Positions 33,926 to 42,573 of a DNA stretch of 64,000 nucleotides are shown here, piece by piece (the stretch's first letter is position 1; every line of letters begins with the position of its first letter). The notes beneath the pieces were generated by a model. It ran no database searches. It was not told where the DNA came from and saw nothing but the letters and a program-made list of their open reading frames with translations. Made by a program: the position numbers and the translations under genes. Source of the DNA: Candidatus Woesearchaeota archaeon (GTDB lineage: Archaea; Nanobdellota; Nanobdellia; Woesearchaeales; SM23-78); NCBI GenBank assembly GCA_016932315.1, contig JAFGDD010000004.1, positions 226,510 through 290,509 of the forward strand, read 5' to 3'.

Positions 33926-35131
33926 GTGAAAAGAGGAACTGATGTTACAGATATGAAAAGGGTTTATAGGAATGCTGTTCAGGATGATTTTCCAGAAGCA
34001 ATTGCTTTGCTGCTTGAGAAAGAATACGAATTAAGATATGGAGAAAATCCTAACCAATCAGCAGGAGCGTATAAGATAAAAGGAACCAGCATTCCAGAAT
34101 TGACGAATATAAGATTGCTAAAGTCAGGTAAAGGAGGATTATCAGCTACCAATCTCATGGACGTTACAAGAGCACTGGATATATTAAAATTCTTTAAAAG
34201 CCCGGCTGTTGCTGTTATGAAGCACGTGGTTCCTTCAGGATTTGCAACTCAGTTCAATAATAATAACCTAGAAAAGATTTATCAGAATGCAAGAGATGCT
34301 GATGCAAGAAGCGCCTTTGGCTCAATAGTGGTAATGAATCAGCCGCTTGATAAGGCAACTGCCAATGCCATAAACCAAACATATGTTGAAGGAGTGGCTG
34401 CGCCTGATTATGAAGAAGGAGCAGTTGAGATTCTTCAGGCAAAAAAGGATTTGCGGCTCATATTATTTTCTAACCTTGAAAAGATTCCAAAATATGCAGG
34501 AGATGATGTGGAAGGGTTGTACGACATTAAAATACTGCCAACAGGAAGAGCAATAGTGCAAAAACCTTATTTGTCAAGCATTAAAGGACCAGAAAGCCTT
34601 ATATTAGACCCTCTTGTGCGAAAAAAAGATGAGAAAACAGGAATAGAAACAGCTTATGTTGTGGAAAAAGACCCTGCTCCGAGAGAATTAGAAGACTTGC
34701 TAACATCATGGTATGTAAATATCGGAGTGAGAAGCAACGGCATAGTAATAGTCAAAGATGGAGTGACGCTTGCAATTGGCTCAGGCCAACAGGAACGAGT
34801 AGGAGCAGTAGAGCAAGCCATAACCAAGTCATACCAGAAAGCACTTGACAGAAAAAAAATGCTTGGGAATGCGAATGTTTTATGGACACCAGGAAGCATG
34901 AGCTGGGATGATATGCGAAAAGAATTAGAAAGCAACCCTTTAGAAGGAGCAGTGCTATCATCAGACGCATTCTTCCCATTCAGAGATTCTATTGACTTAA
35001 TAGCAGGCGTTGGAATAAAAGCCATAATTCAGCCCGGAGGTTCTGTAAAAGATTATGAAGTGATTCAAGCAGTGAACGAGCACAAAATAGCCATGGCTTA
35101 CACACTGGAAAGATGCTTTGGGCACTTCTAA
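33926..35131 (+). CDS. purH: AICAR transformylase, stand-alone domain of PurH
   Basis: 401 residues with a GTG start behind ACAGGTGG. It contains only the AICAR formyltransferase part of PurH: YELRYGENPNQSAGAYK, VAVMKHVVPSGFATQF with the catalytic Lys-His pair, ARSAFGSIVVMN, LWTPGSMSWDDMRKEL and VLSSDAFFPFRDSID, ending YTLERCFGHF. Bifunctional PurH is over 500 residues and begins with an IMP cyclohydrolase (MGS-like) domain that is absent here. Cyclisation must come from another protein, or the pathway stops at FAICAR. No other pur gene is adjacent. Confidence 0.88.
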   Translation: MKRGTDVTDMKRVYRNAVQDDFPEAIALLLEKEYELRYGENPNQSAGAYKIKGTSIPELTNIRLLKSGKGGLSATNLMDVTRALDILKFFKSPAVAVMKHVVPSGFATQFNNNNLEKIYQNARDADARSAFGSIVVMNQPLDKATANAINQTYVEGVAAPDYEEGAVEILQAKKDLRLILFSNLEKIPKYAGDDVEGLYDIKILPTGRAIVQKPYLSSIKGPESLILDPLVRKKDEKTGIETAYVVEKDPAPRELEDLLTSWYVNIGVRSNGIVIVKDGVTLAIGSGQQERVGAVEQAITKSYQKALDRKKMLGNANVLWTPGSMSWDDMRKELESNPLEGAVLSSDAFFPFRDSIDLIAGVGIKAIIQPGGSVKDYEVIQAVNEHKIAMAYTLERCFGHF

Positions 35132-35209
35132 AAATGGTTGCACTGAAACCTTTATAAAACCAAGCCTAATCCTTTTAAATACGCTAATAATAAAGTGAGG
35201 TGTGTTTTT

Positions 35210-35503
35210 ATGGTAAAAAAAACAAAAAAAGTCTTGAAGAAGACTCAAAAGAAAGCTGCAAAGCCAGCGAAGAAAGCAAACAAGCGAGAAGCAAAGCCTT
35301 TGATAACCAAGCAGATGCTCATAGGGGACATTGCAATAAAATACCCAAAAGCAGTTCCTATTATGTTCAAGCACGGAATGCACTGCATAGGCTGCGGCAT
35401 GACTGCTTATGAATCATTAGAGCAAGGATGCGTAGGTCACGGCATGAGCGAGCAAGAAATTGATGCGATGGTTGAGGAGATAAACAAGGAAGTATCGAAG
35501 TAA
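35210..35503 (+). CDS. DUF1858-domain protein with lysine-rich head
   Basis: 97 residues. The first ~35 are lysine/alanine-rich and basic. The rest is a DUF1858 domain: LITKQMLIGDIAIKYPKAVP, IMFKHGMHCIGCGMTAYESL with the paired cysteines, and GMSEQEIDAMVEEINKE. DUF1858 often accompanies redox or hybrid-cluster proteins. Placed 60 bp before ferredoxin, it may serve iron-sulphur chemistry. The start at 35210 follows GAGGTG; an upstream in-frame extension is unlikely. Confidence 0.82.
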   Translation: MVKKTKKVLKKTQKKAAKPAKKANKREAKPLITKQMLIGDIAIKYPKAVPIMFKHGMHCIGCGMTAYESLEQGCVGHGMSEQEIDAMVEEINKEVSK

Positions 35504-35563
35504 TTCAGCACAAAGTTTATAAATACTTTTCCAGTCTTATCTTCAAAGGGAGAATTAAATAAC

Positions 35564-35794
35564 ATGGCCAAATTCAAGATTGAAGTTGTAAAAGAAGAAT
35601 GCACTGGCTGTGCTGCTTGCAACGCCAGCTGCCCAGAAGCATTTGAGATGAAAGAAGATGATTCTGGCATTCCAAAAGCCAAGCCAGTCAAGGAGAATGT
35701 TGATGACTTAGGATGCGCCATGGACGCAGCCCAAGTTTGCCCAGTCAACTGCATACACATAACAGAGACAGAAGGGAATAAGAAGCTTATCTGA
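35564..35794 (+). CDS. [4Fe-4S] ferredoxin
   Basis: 76 residues. C-x2-C-x2-C-x3-C appears as CTGCAACNASCPEAF, wait-free of a second full set; the partner cysteines are in GCAMDAAQVCPVNC. This is the single-cluster ferredoxin type with an acidic body, suited to low-potential electron transfer. A TATA (GTTTATAAATAC, about 35515-35526) precedes it, so it has its own promoter. A likely electron donor for the ferredoxin-thioredoxin reductase at 63013 or radical SAM enzymes, by inference. Confidence 0.9.
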   Translation: MAKFKIEVVKEECTGCAACNASCPEAFEMKEDDSGIPKAKPVKENVDDLGCAMDAAQVCPVNCIHITETEGNKKLI

Positions 35795-35960
35795 TTCTTA
35801 GCTAACTATTACACAATTATCTGCAGTAATTGATAGTCCAGGGGCAGGAATACTTTTCTATTTTGTCGAAGAAAAACCACTTTTTAGTATATAAAAAAAT
35901 TGTAAGTAGTATTGCCAGGATGTCGCTATATTTATATAGAACTTCATTTTTATTTATACT

Positions 35961-36671
35961 ATGGTAAATGTTTGTTTCGAATCATCTAAAAAATATAAAC
36001 TTAAAAAAGTAAGATACGAAGAGATGTTCCCTTTTGAATTTAAAGAAGCTCTTAAAAACAATCCAACGGCGTATTTATCGATTGGAAGTCTAGAATGGCA
36101 TGGTTACCATAATGCTTTGGGGCTTGATTCCCTCAAGGCATGGAAAATTTTAGAATTGGTTGCTCAAAAAATTGGCGGTATTGTTTTTCCACCTTTTTTC
36201 CTTGGGTTTGACACTCACTCCAATCTTGATACTAACGAACATTCAAACAAAAGTTATGATTGTTATCACCTGGATGAAAAATTACTAGAAAAGGTACTTG
36301 AATCATATTTCAAAAGAATGATTCACGTCGGTTTTAAAACAATTTTTGTGCTGGCCGGTCATTATCCCAACTCTAGAATCGCACATTCCGCAGCTAAAAA
36401 ATTCCGAAATACAGATATAAAAATTATAGTGGGCTCAGAGTTTGATTTTGTGGAAAATCAAAAGGGAGATCATGCTGGAAAATGGGAAACATCTCTTTTT
36501 ATGGCAACATTTCCTCACTTAGTAGATTTGAAACTTATGAATGGGAAAGAGGATCGATTATTGGCAGTAAATGGTGATGATCCGCAAGAATCAACGAAAG
36601 AATATGGCAAGGAAATGTTGAATAAAATAATATCGGGCATTATAAAAACCTTGAACAAAAAAGTTAAGTAG
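35961..36671 (+). CDS. Creatininase-family amidohydrolase
   Basis: 236 residues. Metal-binding motifs of the family are present: LSIGSLEWHGYHNALGLDS (Glu, His and Asp ligands), FVLAGHYPNSRIA and GDHAGKWETSLF with the final Glu. Creatininase relatives open small amide rings; ArfB removes formyl from a pyrimidine nucleotide in archaeal riboflavin synthesis, and MftE cleaves peptides. Which applies is unclear. TATATTTATAT lies about 30 bp upstream, so the message is leaderless. It converges with the GreA-like gene of the truD operon. Confidence 0.85.
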   Translation: MVNVCFESSKKYKLKKVRYEEMFPFEFKEALKNNPTAYLSIGSLEWHGYHNALGLDSLKAWKILELVAQKIGGIVFPPFFLGFDTHSNLDTNEHSNKSYDCYHLDEKLLEKVLESYFKRMIHVGFKTIFVLAGHYPNSRIAHSAAKKFRNTDIKIIVGSEFDFVENQKGDHAGKWETSLFMATFPHLVDLKLMNGKEDRLLAVNGDDPQESTKEYGKEMLNKIISGIIKTLNKKVK

Positions 36672-36750
36672 ATACGGAGTAAATGGTTACACCATTGAGA
36701 ATCAGTTCCCAGAATGACGCAAAACACCATTCATAAAACCATTTTCTTGG

Positions 36751-37221
36751 TTAGGGCTGCGCAATCGGCCCTATCGCCTCTATCTCGATTTCCCTAGATT
36801 TATCGCCAATCTGTGCCGTGATTTTTTCTCCAGCTTCATGACCTATTAAAGCCTTTGCTAAAGGAGCTTCATATAATATTTTACCTAACACAGGATCGGA
36901 TTCTCCATAGGCTACGATTTGTATTTTTTTTCTTTCACCGTCGAGAGTAAATAGTACTTCAGCGCCCAGACAGACTTTCTCAATGTGTACCGGATATTCT
37001 ACGACTCTTGCTTGCGATAATATTCTTTGCTCATCAGTGAATCTTTTTGTAACAATTTCAATTTCATGAATTAAAGTTTCGTAATTAGCATTATCATGGA
37101 TGCTTCCACCATCCTCAAAGCTTGATTGTATTCCTTTCTTTAATTCCCGAAGTTTCATTTCTAAACCAGACGTTTTAGCAATTTGAGATCTATATCCTTT
37201 TTGTGTAAAATAAAATGGCAT
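36751..37221 (-). CDS. GreA/GreB-family factor
   Basis: 156 residues, with an N-terminal coiled coil (about 12-75) and a C-terminal FKBP-like domain (VCLGAEVLFTLDGERKKI, PLAKALIGHEAGEKI). In bacteria GreA puts an acidic tip (GDLKENAEY) into RNA polymerase to trigger transcript cleavage. Here the tip reads SIHDNANYE: the first acidic residue is Ser and the second Asp, so cleavage may be weakened. Archaea use TFS for that job. It is last in the truD operon, 27 bp after the kinase gene, with a strong GGAGGT site. Confidence 0.85.
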   Translation of the reverse strand: MPFYFTQKGYRSQIAKTSGLEMKLRELKKGIQSSFEDGGSIHDNANYETLIHEIEIVTKRFTDEQRILSQARVVEYPVHIEKVCLGAEVLFTLDGERKKIQIVAYGESDPVLGKILYEAPLAKALIGHEAGEKITAQIGDKSREIEIEAIGPIAQP

Positions 37222-37248
37222 ATTAATCAACCTCCTTCAATAGTCAAA

Positions 37249-37881
37249 TTATGTTAATCTAGCTAATATTAAATCTAAAGATGAGGATACTACTTCCTGA
37301 ATTTTTTGTTCTCCGTTTATTCTTATAATATTATACTTTTCATATTCCTTATTTTCAATAATATGATGATATGCCTTTTGTGCTTTTTTAAGCATCTCGG
37401 GTTCTTCTTTCCAATCAACAGGTCCGCCCTTTTGTGCTATTCGACTCATTGCAGATTGCACTGATACATCGATAAATATTGTAACATCGGGAAGCCGTTG
37501 AATTACAGTTAACGCTTTTTCAGCTAATATTGGCAGCCCTTTTAGCCTACCATAAATTATTTTATCAATGACATATCTATCGGAAAGGACCACGTCCCTG
37601 GTTTGAAGGAGCTTAGGAAGTTCTGTTTCGCATTTTGTAACTAATTCAACTGATTGTAACAAACGATCTATATCGTAGGGTATCTGATATCCGTACTGGA
37701 CAATTGCTGCATTAATCTTTTTATAAGCGTTCCAAAATTGAGAATATGGCTCATGATTTATGAAAATATCACTACTAACGCCTCTATTATCCAGTTGAGT
37801 TTTCACTTCTCTAATTACTGTACTTTTACCACAACCATCTATTCCAGTAAATGAAACCAACACACCTTCATTTTTTTTCAT
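37249..37881 (-). CDS. Thymidylate-kinase-family nucleotide kinase
   Basis: 210 residues. P-loop FTGIDGCGKSTVIREVKTQL, then SDRYVIDKIIYGRLKGL with the DRY motif, TIFIDVSVQSAMSRIAQKGG, and a short lid region. The fold is that of dTMP kinase, but operon company leaves room for a modified nucleotide as substrate. It overlaps the HAM1-like gene by 14 bp. The family is secure; housekeeping versus special substrate is undecided. Confidence 0.85.
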   Translation of the reverse strand: MKKNEGVLVSFTGIDGCGKSTVIREVKTQLDNRGVSSDIFINHEPYSQFWNAYKKINAAIVQYGYQIPYDIDRLLQSVELVTKCETELPKLLQTRDVVLSDRYVIDKIIYGRLKGLPILAEKALTVIQRLPDVTIFIDVSVQSAMSRIAQKGGPVDWKEEPEMLKKAQKAYHHIIENKEYEKYNIIRINGEQKIQEVVSSSLDLILARLT

Positions 37882-38449
37882 TTTTGCTCAAAAACGCTCC
37901 CAATTCGTTCCAAATTTTTACTTGTTTCAAAAGCATTTTATCTATCTCTTGTTGATTTAGCATGTTTTGAGGTACTTTATATCCTTCTCTAATAATAATC
38001 TTATCAAATGTTGATCCTTTGGAAGGCTCTTTTACAGTTAATGCCAGAGTGCATTGAGATATGGTTTTGAAAGCATGGGTTTCGCCTTTTTCGTCAATAT
38101 AAATGAGATATTCAATTATGTTTATCTGCCTATTTTTTTTGTCTTTCATTATAGATAGTATATCTTCCGCCGTTAGCCATTTGTTTATGAATTTAACGAG
38201 AGGCCCCGGGAAATTATTCAAGGCAGGTATTTCATAGCTTACATCTGTCTTTATAACGGCACTTTTTAATTCATTTGCAGCGTATTTTGCAGAAAACCTT
38301 GCAACTTCCATCACGTCACTAGATTGTATCTCTGGCGTTTCAATTTTCTTCTGGAGAAGTTGTATTCCGTATTTATTAAGGATATTCGCTGCTATTCTGA
38401 ATTTCATTTCATTTCCAGTTACAAATATTATCTCCTTTTTTTTATTCAT
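37868..38449 (-). CDS. HAM1/RdgB-family NTP pyrophosphatase
   Basis: 193 residues. IIFVTGNEMKFRIAANIL is the N-terminal HAM1 motif; VIKTDVSYEIPALNNFPG-PLVKFINKWL the active-site and substrate region; GSTFDKIIIREGYKVP the distal loop. Family enzymes hydrolyse non-canonical NTPs to NMP and pyrophosphate. The usual S/T-x-F and G-FGYDP-like segment is diverged (the family often has FGYDPIF), so specificity may be shifted. It overlaps both neighbours (8 and 14 bp). Confidence 0.82.
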   Translation of the reverse strand: MNKKKEIIFVTGNEMKFRIAANILNKYGIQLLQKKIETPEIQSSDVMEVARFSAKYAANELKSAVIKTDVSYEIPALNNFPGPLVKFINKWLTAEDILSIMKDKKNRQINIIEYLIYIDEKGETHAFKTISQCTLALTVKEPSKGSTFDKIIIREGYKVPQNMLNQQEIDKMLLKQVKIWNELGAFLSKNEKK

Positions 38450-39407
38450 TTTTGCTTCCTCTCGGCTTTTGTTCTAAAAACCTTTTGTAAAGATAAACGT
38501 ATGGGCCAAGGATACTTCCTGAGACTGTCCAAAAAGTATATTTGGGCGACAATGCGTATTGACCAATAAAATATTTTAGCATGTTTTTTGTGACATAAGT
38601 CGGATGGCCGATATATGCCCACATTAGGCTCCTGAAATCATGATATTTTAAAAAGATATGCATGTGAATGGCAGTGTCCCCTTTGGCATAGAGAAACAAC
38701 TTTTGTTTTATATCAGTTTCGGATTCTGGATGGTTATGATGCACTATCGCATTAGGTTCATAATACAATTCATAACCCCTACGGATGAGCTCATACCCGA
38801 TTAGTAGTGATTCGCCATGACCAACTTGACCTCCCGGTCCAAATAACGTGCAGAATCCGCCTGCTTCCTCTAATGGCTCCTTTTTTATCATACAATTTGC
38901 TCCGGCGCAGATTTTTGTTAATGGCCAAGGCTTAAGCTTAAATGTTGAAAGATAAGCTTGGCTGAAATACTTGGATTTGTTTCCTTTGCTTAAGCCACCT
39001 TTTTTTTCCCATTGTCTTTGTGCGTCAGTCTTGATTGAGTGTGCGGTTACGTTGCCAGAAACATATGCTATTTTATCATTTTTTTTAAAATTAGCATATA
39101 ATTTATCTATCCAAGAGTAATCTTTTACGATGACATCATCATCTGTGAACACAAGGTATTGCCCGTGTGCATGAGCAACTCCTGTATTCAGAGCATAGGA
39201 TTTTCCCGTCTTTCTTTCGCATAGATAATGCACCTCATACGCATCACATATGCTTTTTATTGGAGGTTCTTTAGTACTGTTGTTTATGATTATGACTTCA
39301 AGGTCTTTTCTTTCAAGTATTTTTGATTGTTTTAGGCTTTGCAAAAATGTTTCTATTGGCTTTGGCCTGTCTCTTGTTGGAACGATAATGCTGAACTTAG
39401 GTTTCAT
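38442..39407 (-). CDS. GT2-family glycosyltransferase
   Basis: 321 residues. GT-A fold with FSIIVPTRDRPKPIETFLQS at the start, VIIINNSTKEPP, and the metal motif LVFTDDDVIVKDYSWID. The acceptor part has ICAGANCMIKKEPLEEAGGF and GHGESLLIGYELIRRGYELY, then a C-terminal hydrophobic stretch (about 255-305) that may lie on the membrane. The ATG at 39407 overlaps the carbamoyltransferase stop by 11 bp. The donor and acceptor are unknown. Confidence 0.85.
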   Translation of the reverse strand: MKPKFSIIVPTRDRPKPIETFLQSLKQSKILERKDLEVIIINNSTKEPPIKSICDAYEVHYLCERKTGKSYALNTGVAHAHGQYLVFTDDDVIVKDYSWIDKLYANFKKNDKIAYVSGNVTAHSIKTDAQRQWEKKGGLSKGNKSKYFSQAYLSTFKLKPWPLTKICAGANCMIKKEPLEEAGGFCTLFGPGGQVGHGESLLIGYELIRRGYELYYEPNAIVHHNHPESETDIKQKLFLYAKGDTAIHMHIFLKYHDFRSLMWAYIGHPTYVTKNMLKYFIGQYALSPKYTFWTVSGSILGPYVYLYKRFLEQKPRGSKNE

Positions 39408-40932
39408 ATCTTTCACCGTTTATGTAAAGGATATCTGCTCCGCTAGATTTGAAGTTTCTCATTGCATCCACTGGCGTATCAACAATTGGTTCACCGTCAG
39501 TATTGAATGAGCTATTCATAAGGATAGGTGCTCCAGTCTTCTCTTTAATTCGCACTAATAGCTCATGAATAATCGGATTTGTGTCTTTTGAAATGGTTTG
39601 AACTCGGCTAGTTCCATCAAAGTGAACGATTGCTGGAGAAATATCTTTTGTTATTTGTTTTGCCATAGGCGCAAAAGTCATATATGGAGATGGTTGGATG
39701 GTATCAAAAAATACAGGCAAGTCATCAAGGGTTATTATTGGAGCTACAGGTCGATAAGGTTCTCTTTTCTTGACTTTAATACTTAATTTCTGACGCATTT
39801 CTTCTGAATCTGGTAAACCCAAAAAGCTTCTGTTTCCAAGTGCCCGAGGTCCAACTTCACTTCTATCTTGATACCACGCAATTATTTTATGTTGTAGAAT
39901 ATCATCAACTATCTTTGATAAAGCTTGATTGTTTAAATGTATTTCTCCAAAAGCTCTCCCTAAAAAAGGATAATCACAGGATATATCTGGATTCATATAG
40001 ATTGCTGCTCCAAGTGATTGACCGCAATCTCCAGAGACGGGCGTAACATATATATTTTTATAAAGTTTTGTATCCGCAACTAATGAGTTTAATGAAACAT
40101 TATAAGCACATCCTCCAACAAGGATGATATTCCTTGATATGTTTGCAAATTCAGATAGTTTTTTATAAAATGTTTCTTGCCATATTTTTTGAGCGGTAAA
40201 TGCTAAATCAACCCTGTTTTTGTCTAGCCAGGGTTTTTCATAATTTGAGCTCATGCCAAATATTTTCAGTAGGTGTTCGCATCCATTTATATGAAGCTTA
40301 TTAATTTCATCAGCATGCTCCCTGATGAGTGTATCAAATTCAGGTCTATATTGACCTAATGCAGCCAGCCCCATGGTTTTTCCAGGATAAGTATCGTGAG
40401 CCCTCCCAAATCTTGGATCAATGATCATCTGAGTTATTGTTCCATAAAATTTTCCCGTCATTATAGTATTGTCTAAATCTTCAATTAGCTTTCCTTCATT
40501 TCCATTTTTTAGGTATATTTTTGTGGTTCCATCTTCAGACCCACCATCTGCGCATATTATGATTGCATCTTCGTAGCCACTGACAAACCCAGTCCCTATG
40601 TGATTTTCATGATGCCCTGTTAAGATTGGTTTTGCGTCAAATCCATTTATTTGAGTTCCTTTCTCAAATTGATTATTCCATTTTGCAATAAGAACTTCGT
40701 CAATTTCCCTCTGCTCAAGGTTAAGATATTTAAGACCAACACTGATTAGATTTTGCATTTCGTTCTGGCTTGTACGCATATGTTTTTTCCTGAAAACTCT
40801 CTCAGCTTCCAGATGTAGAAGAATTTTTTTATCGGAATAAAATGTTACGCAAGAATCGTGGTACCCAAAGTAAATTGAGAGTCCTAATTTTTTAATATTG
40901 TTTTTATCTGATAAATTTAATGCACCGTCCAT
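39397..40932 (-). CDS. NodU/TobZ-family O-carbamoyltransferase
   Basis: 511 residues with both family parts. The Kae1-like domain has LGLSIYFGYHDSCVTFY, ILTGHHENHIGTGF (metal histidines) and IICADGGSEDGTTKI. The YrdC-like part has WYQDRSEVGPRALGNRSFLG, REPYRPVAPII, VHFDGTSRVQTIS and ILMNSSFNTDGEPIVDTP. Known members use carbamoyl phosphate and ATP via carbamoyl-AMP to carbamoylate a hydroxyl on a sugar or nucleoside. The ATG at 40932 with GAGGG upstream is preferred over a TTG at 40944. Confidence 0.9.
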   Translation of the reverse strand: MDGALNLSDKNNIKKLGLSIYFGYHDSCVTFYSDKKILLHLEAERVFRKKHMRTSQNEMQNLISVGLKYLNLEQREIDEVLIAKWNNQFEKGTQINGFDAKPILTGHHENHIGTGFVSGYEDAIIICADGGSEDGTTKIYLKNGNEGKLIEDLDNTIMTGKFYGTITQMIIDPRFGRAHDTYPGKTMGLAALGQYRPEFDTLIREHADEINKLHINGCEHLLKIFGMSSNYEKPWLDKNRVDLAFTAQKIWQETFYKKLSEFANISRNIILVGGCAYNVSLNSLVADTKLYKNIYVTPVSGDCGQSLGAAIYMNPDISCDYPFLGRAFGEIHLNNQALSKIVDDILQHKIIAWYQDRSEVGPRALGNRSFLGLPDSEEMRQKLSIKVKKREPYRPVAPIITLDDLPVFFDTIQPSPYMTFAPMAKQITKDISPAIVHFDGTSRVQTISKDTNPIIHELLVRIKEKTGAPILMNSSFNTDGEPIVDTPVDAMRNFKSSGADILYINGERYET

Positions 40933-40940
40933 TTTTTCCC

Positions 40941-42200
40941 TCAATTTATTTTATGCTTGTTATTATTTGCAATTATCCTATCAAGAATGAGATTTGCATA
41001 GGCTCCCATGGGAAGCTCAAATTTTAGTATTAGCGTATTTTTTTTCAATTCATATTCAAATTTATCTATGCAATAACTTGTTTTTCTCATTCTCTCCCTT
41101 ATACCTGCTGCTAAATTATTATGTTTATATGAATCAATACTAAGGCCATCTGCCTTTAAAAATTTATTAAATAATTGATAAATTCTTTTATTGGTAAATT
41201 GGGTTTTCGGGCCTAACAAAGGAAGTTCTTTTACTTTAATTCTTTTTTTATTAAGCTCCATAAGAACTTTGTTGAATAAATAACTATGATAAGCGTCAAT
41301 GAAAAAATAAAGCATGTTAGTGCTTCTTAAAACTCCTAGAAAATCATTTTTATTTTTTTTAAGCTCAGCCAATATGGTTAGATCTTCCTTGAAATGTTCA
41401 TCATCTCTGGACAGAATACTGTAGCAGGTTTCCCAATCCTGCCAATTTTTTTTGAGGCTTTCCCTTGCTTTTTTATGATTATTGCTTTCATTCAGACTGC
41501 CCGTAAGCCTGATTTTTAATGCGGATTCAAAATCTCTTAACAGGGTGTTTTTCCCTATTATGTGGTTATTCTGATTTTGTCCAAAGCGTTGGTGGCCATA
41601 ATAGTTTGGAATTTCATTTTCTTTGATATATTTATTGAATAATTTCATTGAGGTTTCGATTTCTCTTGGTTTATTAGTGATATTTCTTACGGTGACTTCA
41701 AATCGATTGCCAAATATCTTCCCAACTTTGAGTTCTTTTGATGTTGATTTAGGATTTATTAACTTGAATTGTTCATTTATTTTGAAGATTACATCTTTTT
41801 TTTCAAGAAATTCTTTTGTTGGAAGAGTGATATATTGTGCGGTTACACCAAATGTATCTTTAAGTCCAGAATATTTTATTTTATTCTCAGGAATTCCTGT
41901 TTTTTGAGATAATTCGCGCACCGCTGCAAATGTACTTATTCCTTTTTTTATAAGAGTTAGTTTGACAAAGGAATCGCTAAAAGTAATTTTTTTTGACTGC
42001 CTTTGTTCAGCATCACTACAGTCGATACGATTAGATGATACTTCAAATACCTTGAAATCATCTTCTTTTGTATAAAGTGAGCCATGAATTTTTTTCCAGA
42101 TGGCCTCATTGGGATAATCGTATTTTTTGAATTGAAAAAGGGTTTGATTACGTACAACTTTATTTCTCTTGAGGGCATCCAACTTATTCATGATTTTCAT
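40941..42200 (-). CDS. truD: TruD-family pseudouridine synthase
   Basis: 419 residues, full length for the archaeal form. NKIKYSGLKDTFGVTAQY holds the catalytic Asp; FGNRFEVTVRNI, IPNYYGHQRFGQNQ, the inserted TRUD domain and the end PMGAYANLILDRI are all present. TruD/Pus7 enzymes turn uridine into pseudouridine in tRNA. TruD relatives also start C-nucleoside antibiotic pathways such as pseudouridimycin. It opens a six-gene operon with a carbamoyltransferase, glycosyltransferase and nucleotide enzymes. It may be the cell's housekeeping copy or a dedicated one; sequence alone cannot say. Confidence 0.9.
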   Translation of the reverse strand: MKIMNKLDALKRNKVVRNQTLFQFKKYDYPNEAIWKKIHGSLYTKEDDFKVFEVSSNRIDCSDAEQRQSKKITFSDSFVKLTLIKKGISTFAAVRELSQKTGIPENKIKYSGLKDTFGVTAQYITLPTKEFLEKKDVIFKINEQFKLINPKSTSKELKVGKIFGNRFEVTVRNITNKPREIETSMKLFNKYIKENEIPNYYGHQRFGQNQNNHIIGKNTLLRDFESALKIRLTGSLNESNNHKKARESLKKNWQDWETCYSILSRDDEHFKEDLTILAELKKNKNDFLGVLRSTNMLYFFIDAYHSYLFNKVLMELNKKRIKVKELPLLGPKTQFTNKRIYQLFNKFLKADGLSIDSYKHNNLAAGIRERMRKTSYCIDKFEYELKKNTLILKFELPMGAYANLILDRIIANNNKHKIN

Positions 42201-42250
42201 AATAACCACTCAAAAACGAATATCTTGTCCTATTCATCATAATAAAGCTC

Positions 42251-42286
42251 AGTTTAAATATCTTTCTATTTTTACCACTTAATAGT
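42251..42286 (-). promoter_or_regulatory. Promoter and shared element of the truD operon
   Basis: The coding-strand TATA is GATATTTAAACT (complement of 42251-42262). TTTTTACCACTTAATAGT at 42269-42286 lies 14 bp upstream of it and equals the element before the PRTase operon (29931-29948) except for one base. Here the right arm of the inverted repeat is degenerate (AGTAAA). The rest of 42210-42660 holds the nrdR promoter and a weak TTTCCG/CGGAAA repeat at 42359-42379. Confidence 0.55.
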
Positions 42287-42573
42287 AAATAACTTTATTA
42301 CATGATGTGCTTTCTTTTTTTAATAAAATCAAAGATATTAATAAAGGCATCTACAAATTTTCCGTAATATTTTCGGAAATTATAACTAATACCAAAATAT
42401 GATTTTGAAATGGCATATTATAGAATATTTTTAACCGTAGAATGCTAAGAATCATGTATTTTTCATTTAGGATGTAATAATCATTCGGACTTGTAGCAAA
42501 TCTAGTCTTCCAGCCGCAGGGATCATTCTTCTCCAAAATACCTTTTTTATATTATGTTTTGCGTATTATATTT

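Noticed and set aside
42351..42536. 61-codon minus-strand frame in the truD-nrdR gap
   Set aside because: No ribosome site or spaced TATA box, very AT-rich, and the sequence includes regulatory DNA for both flanking operons.
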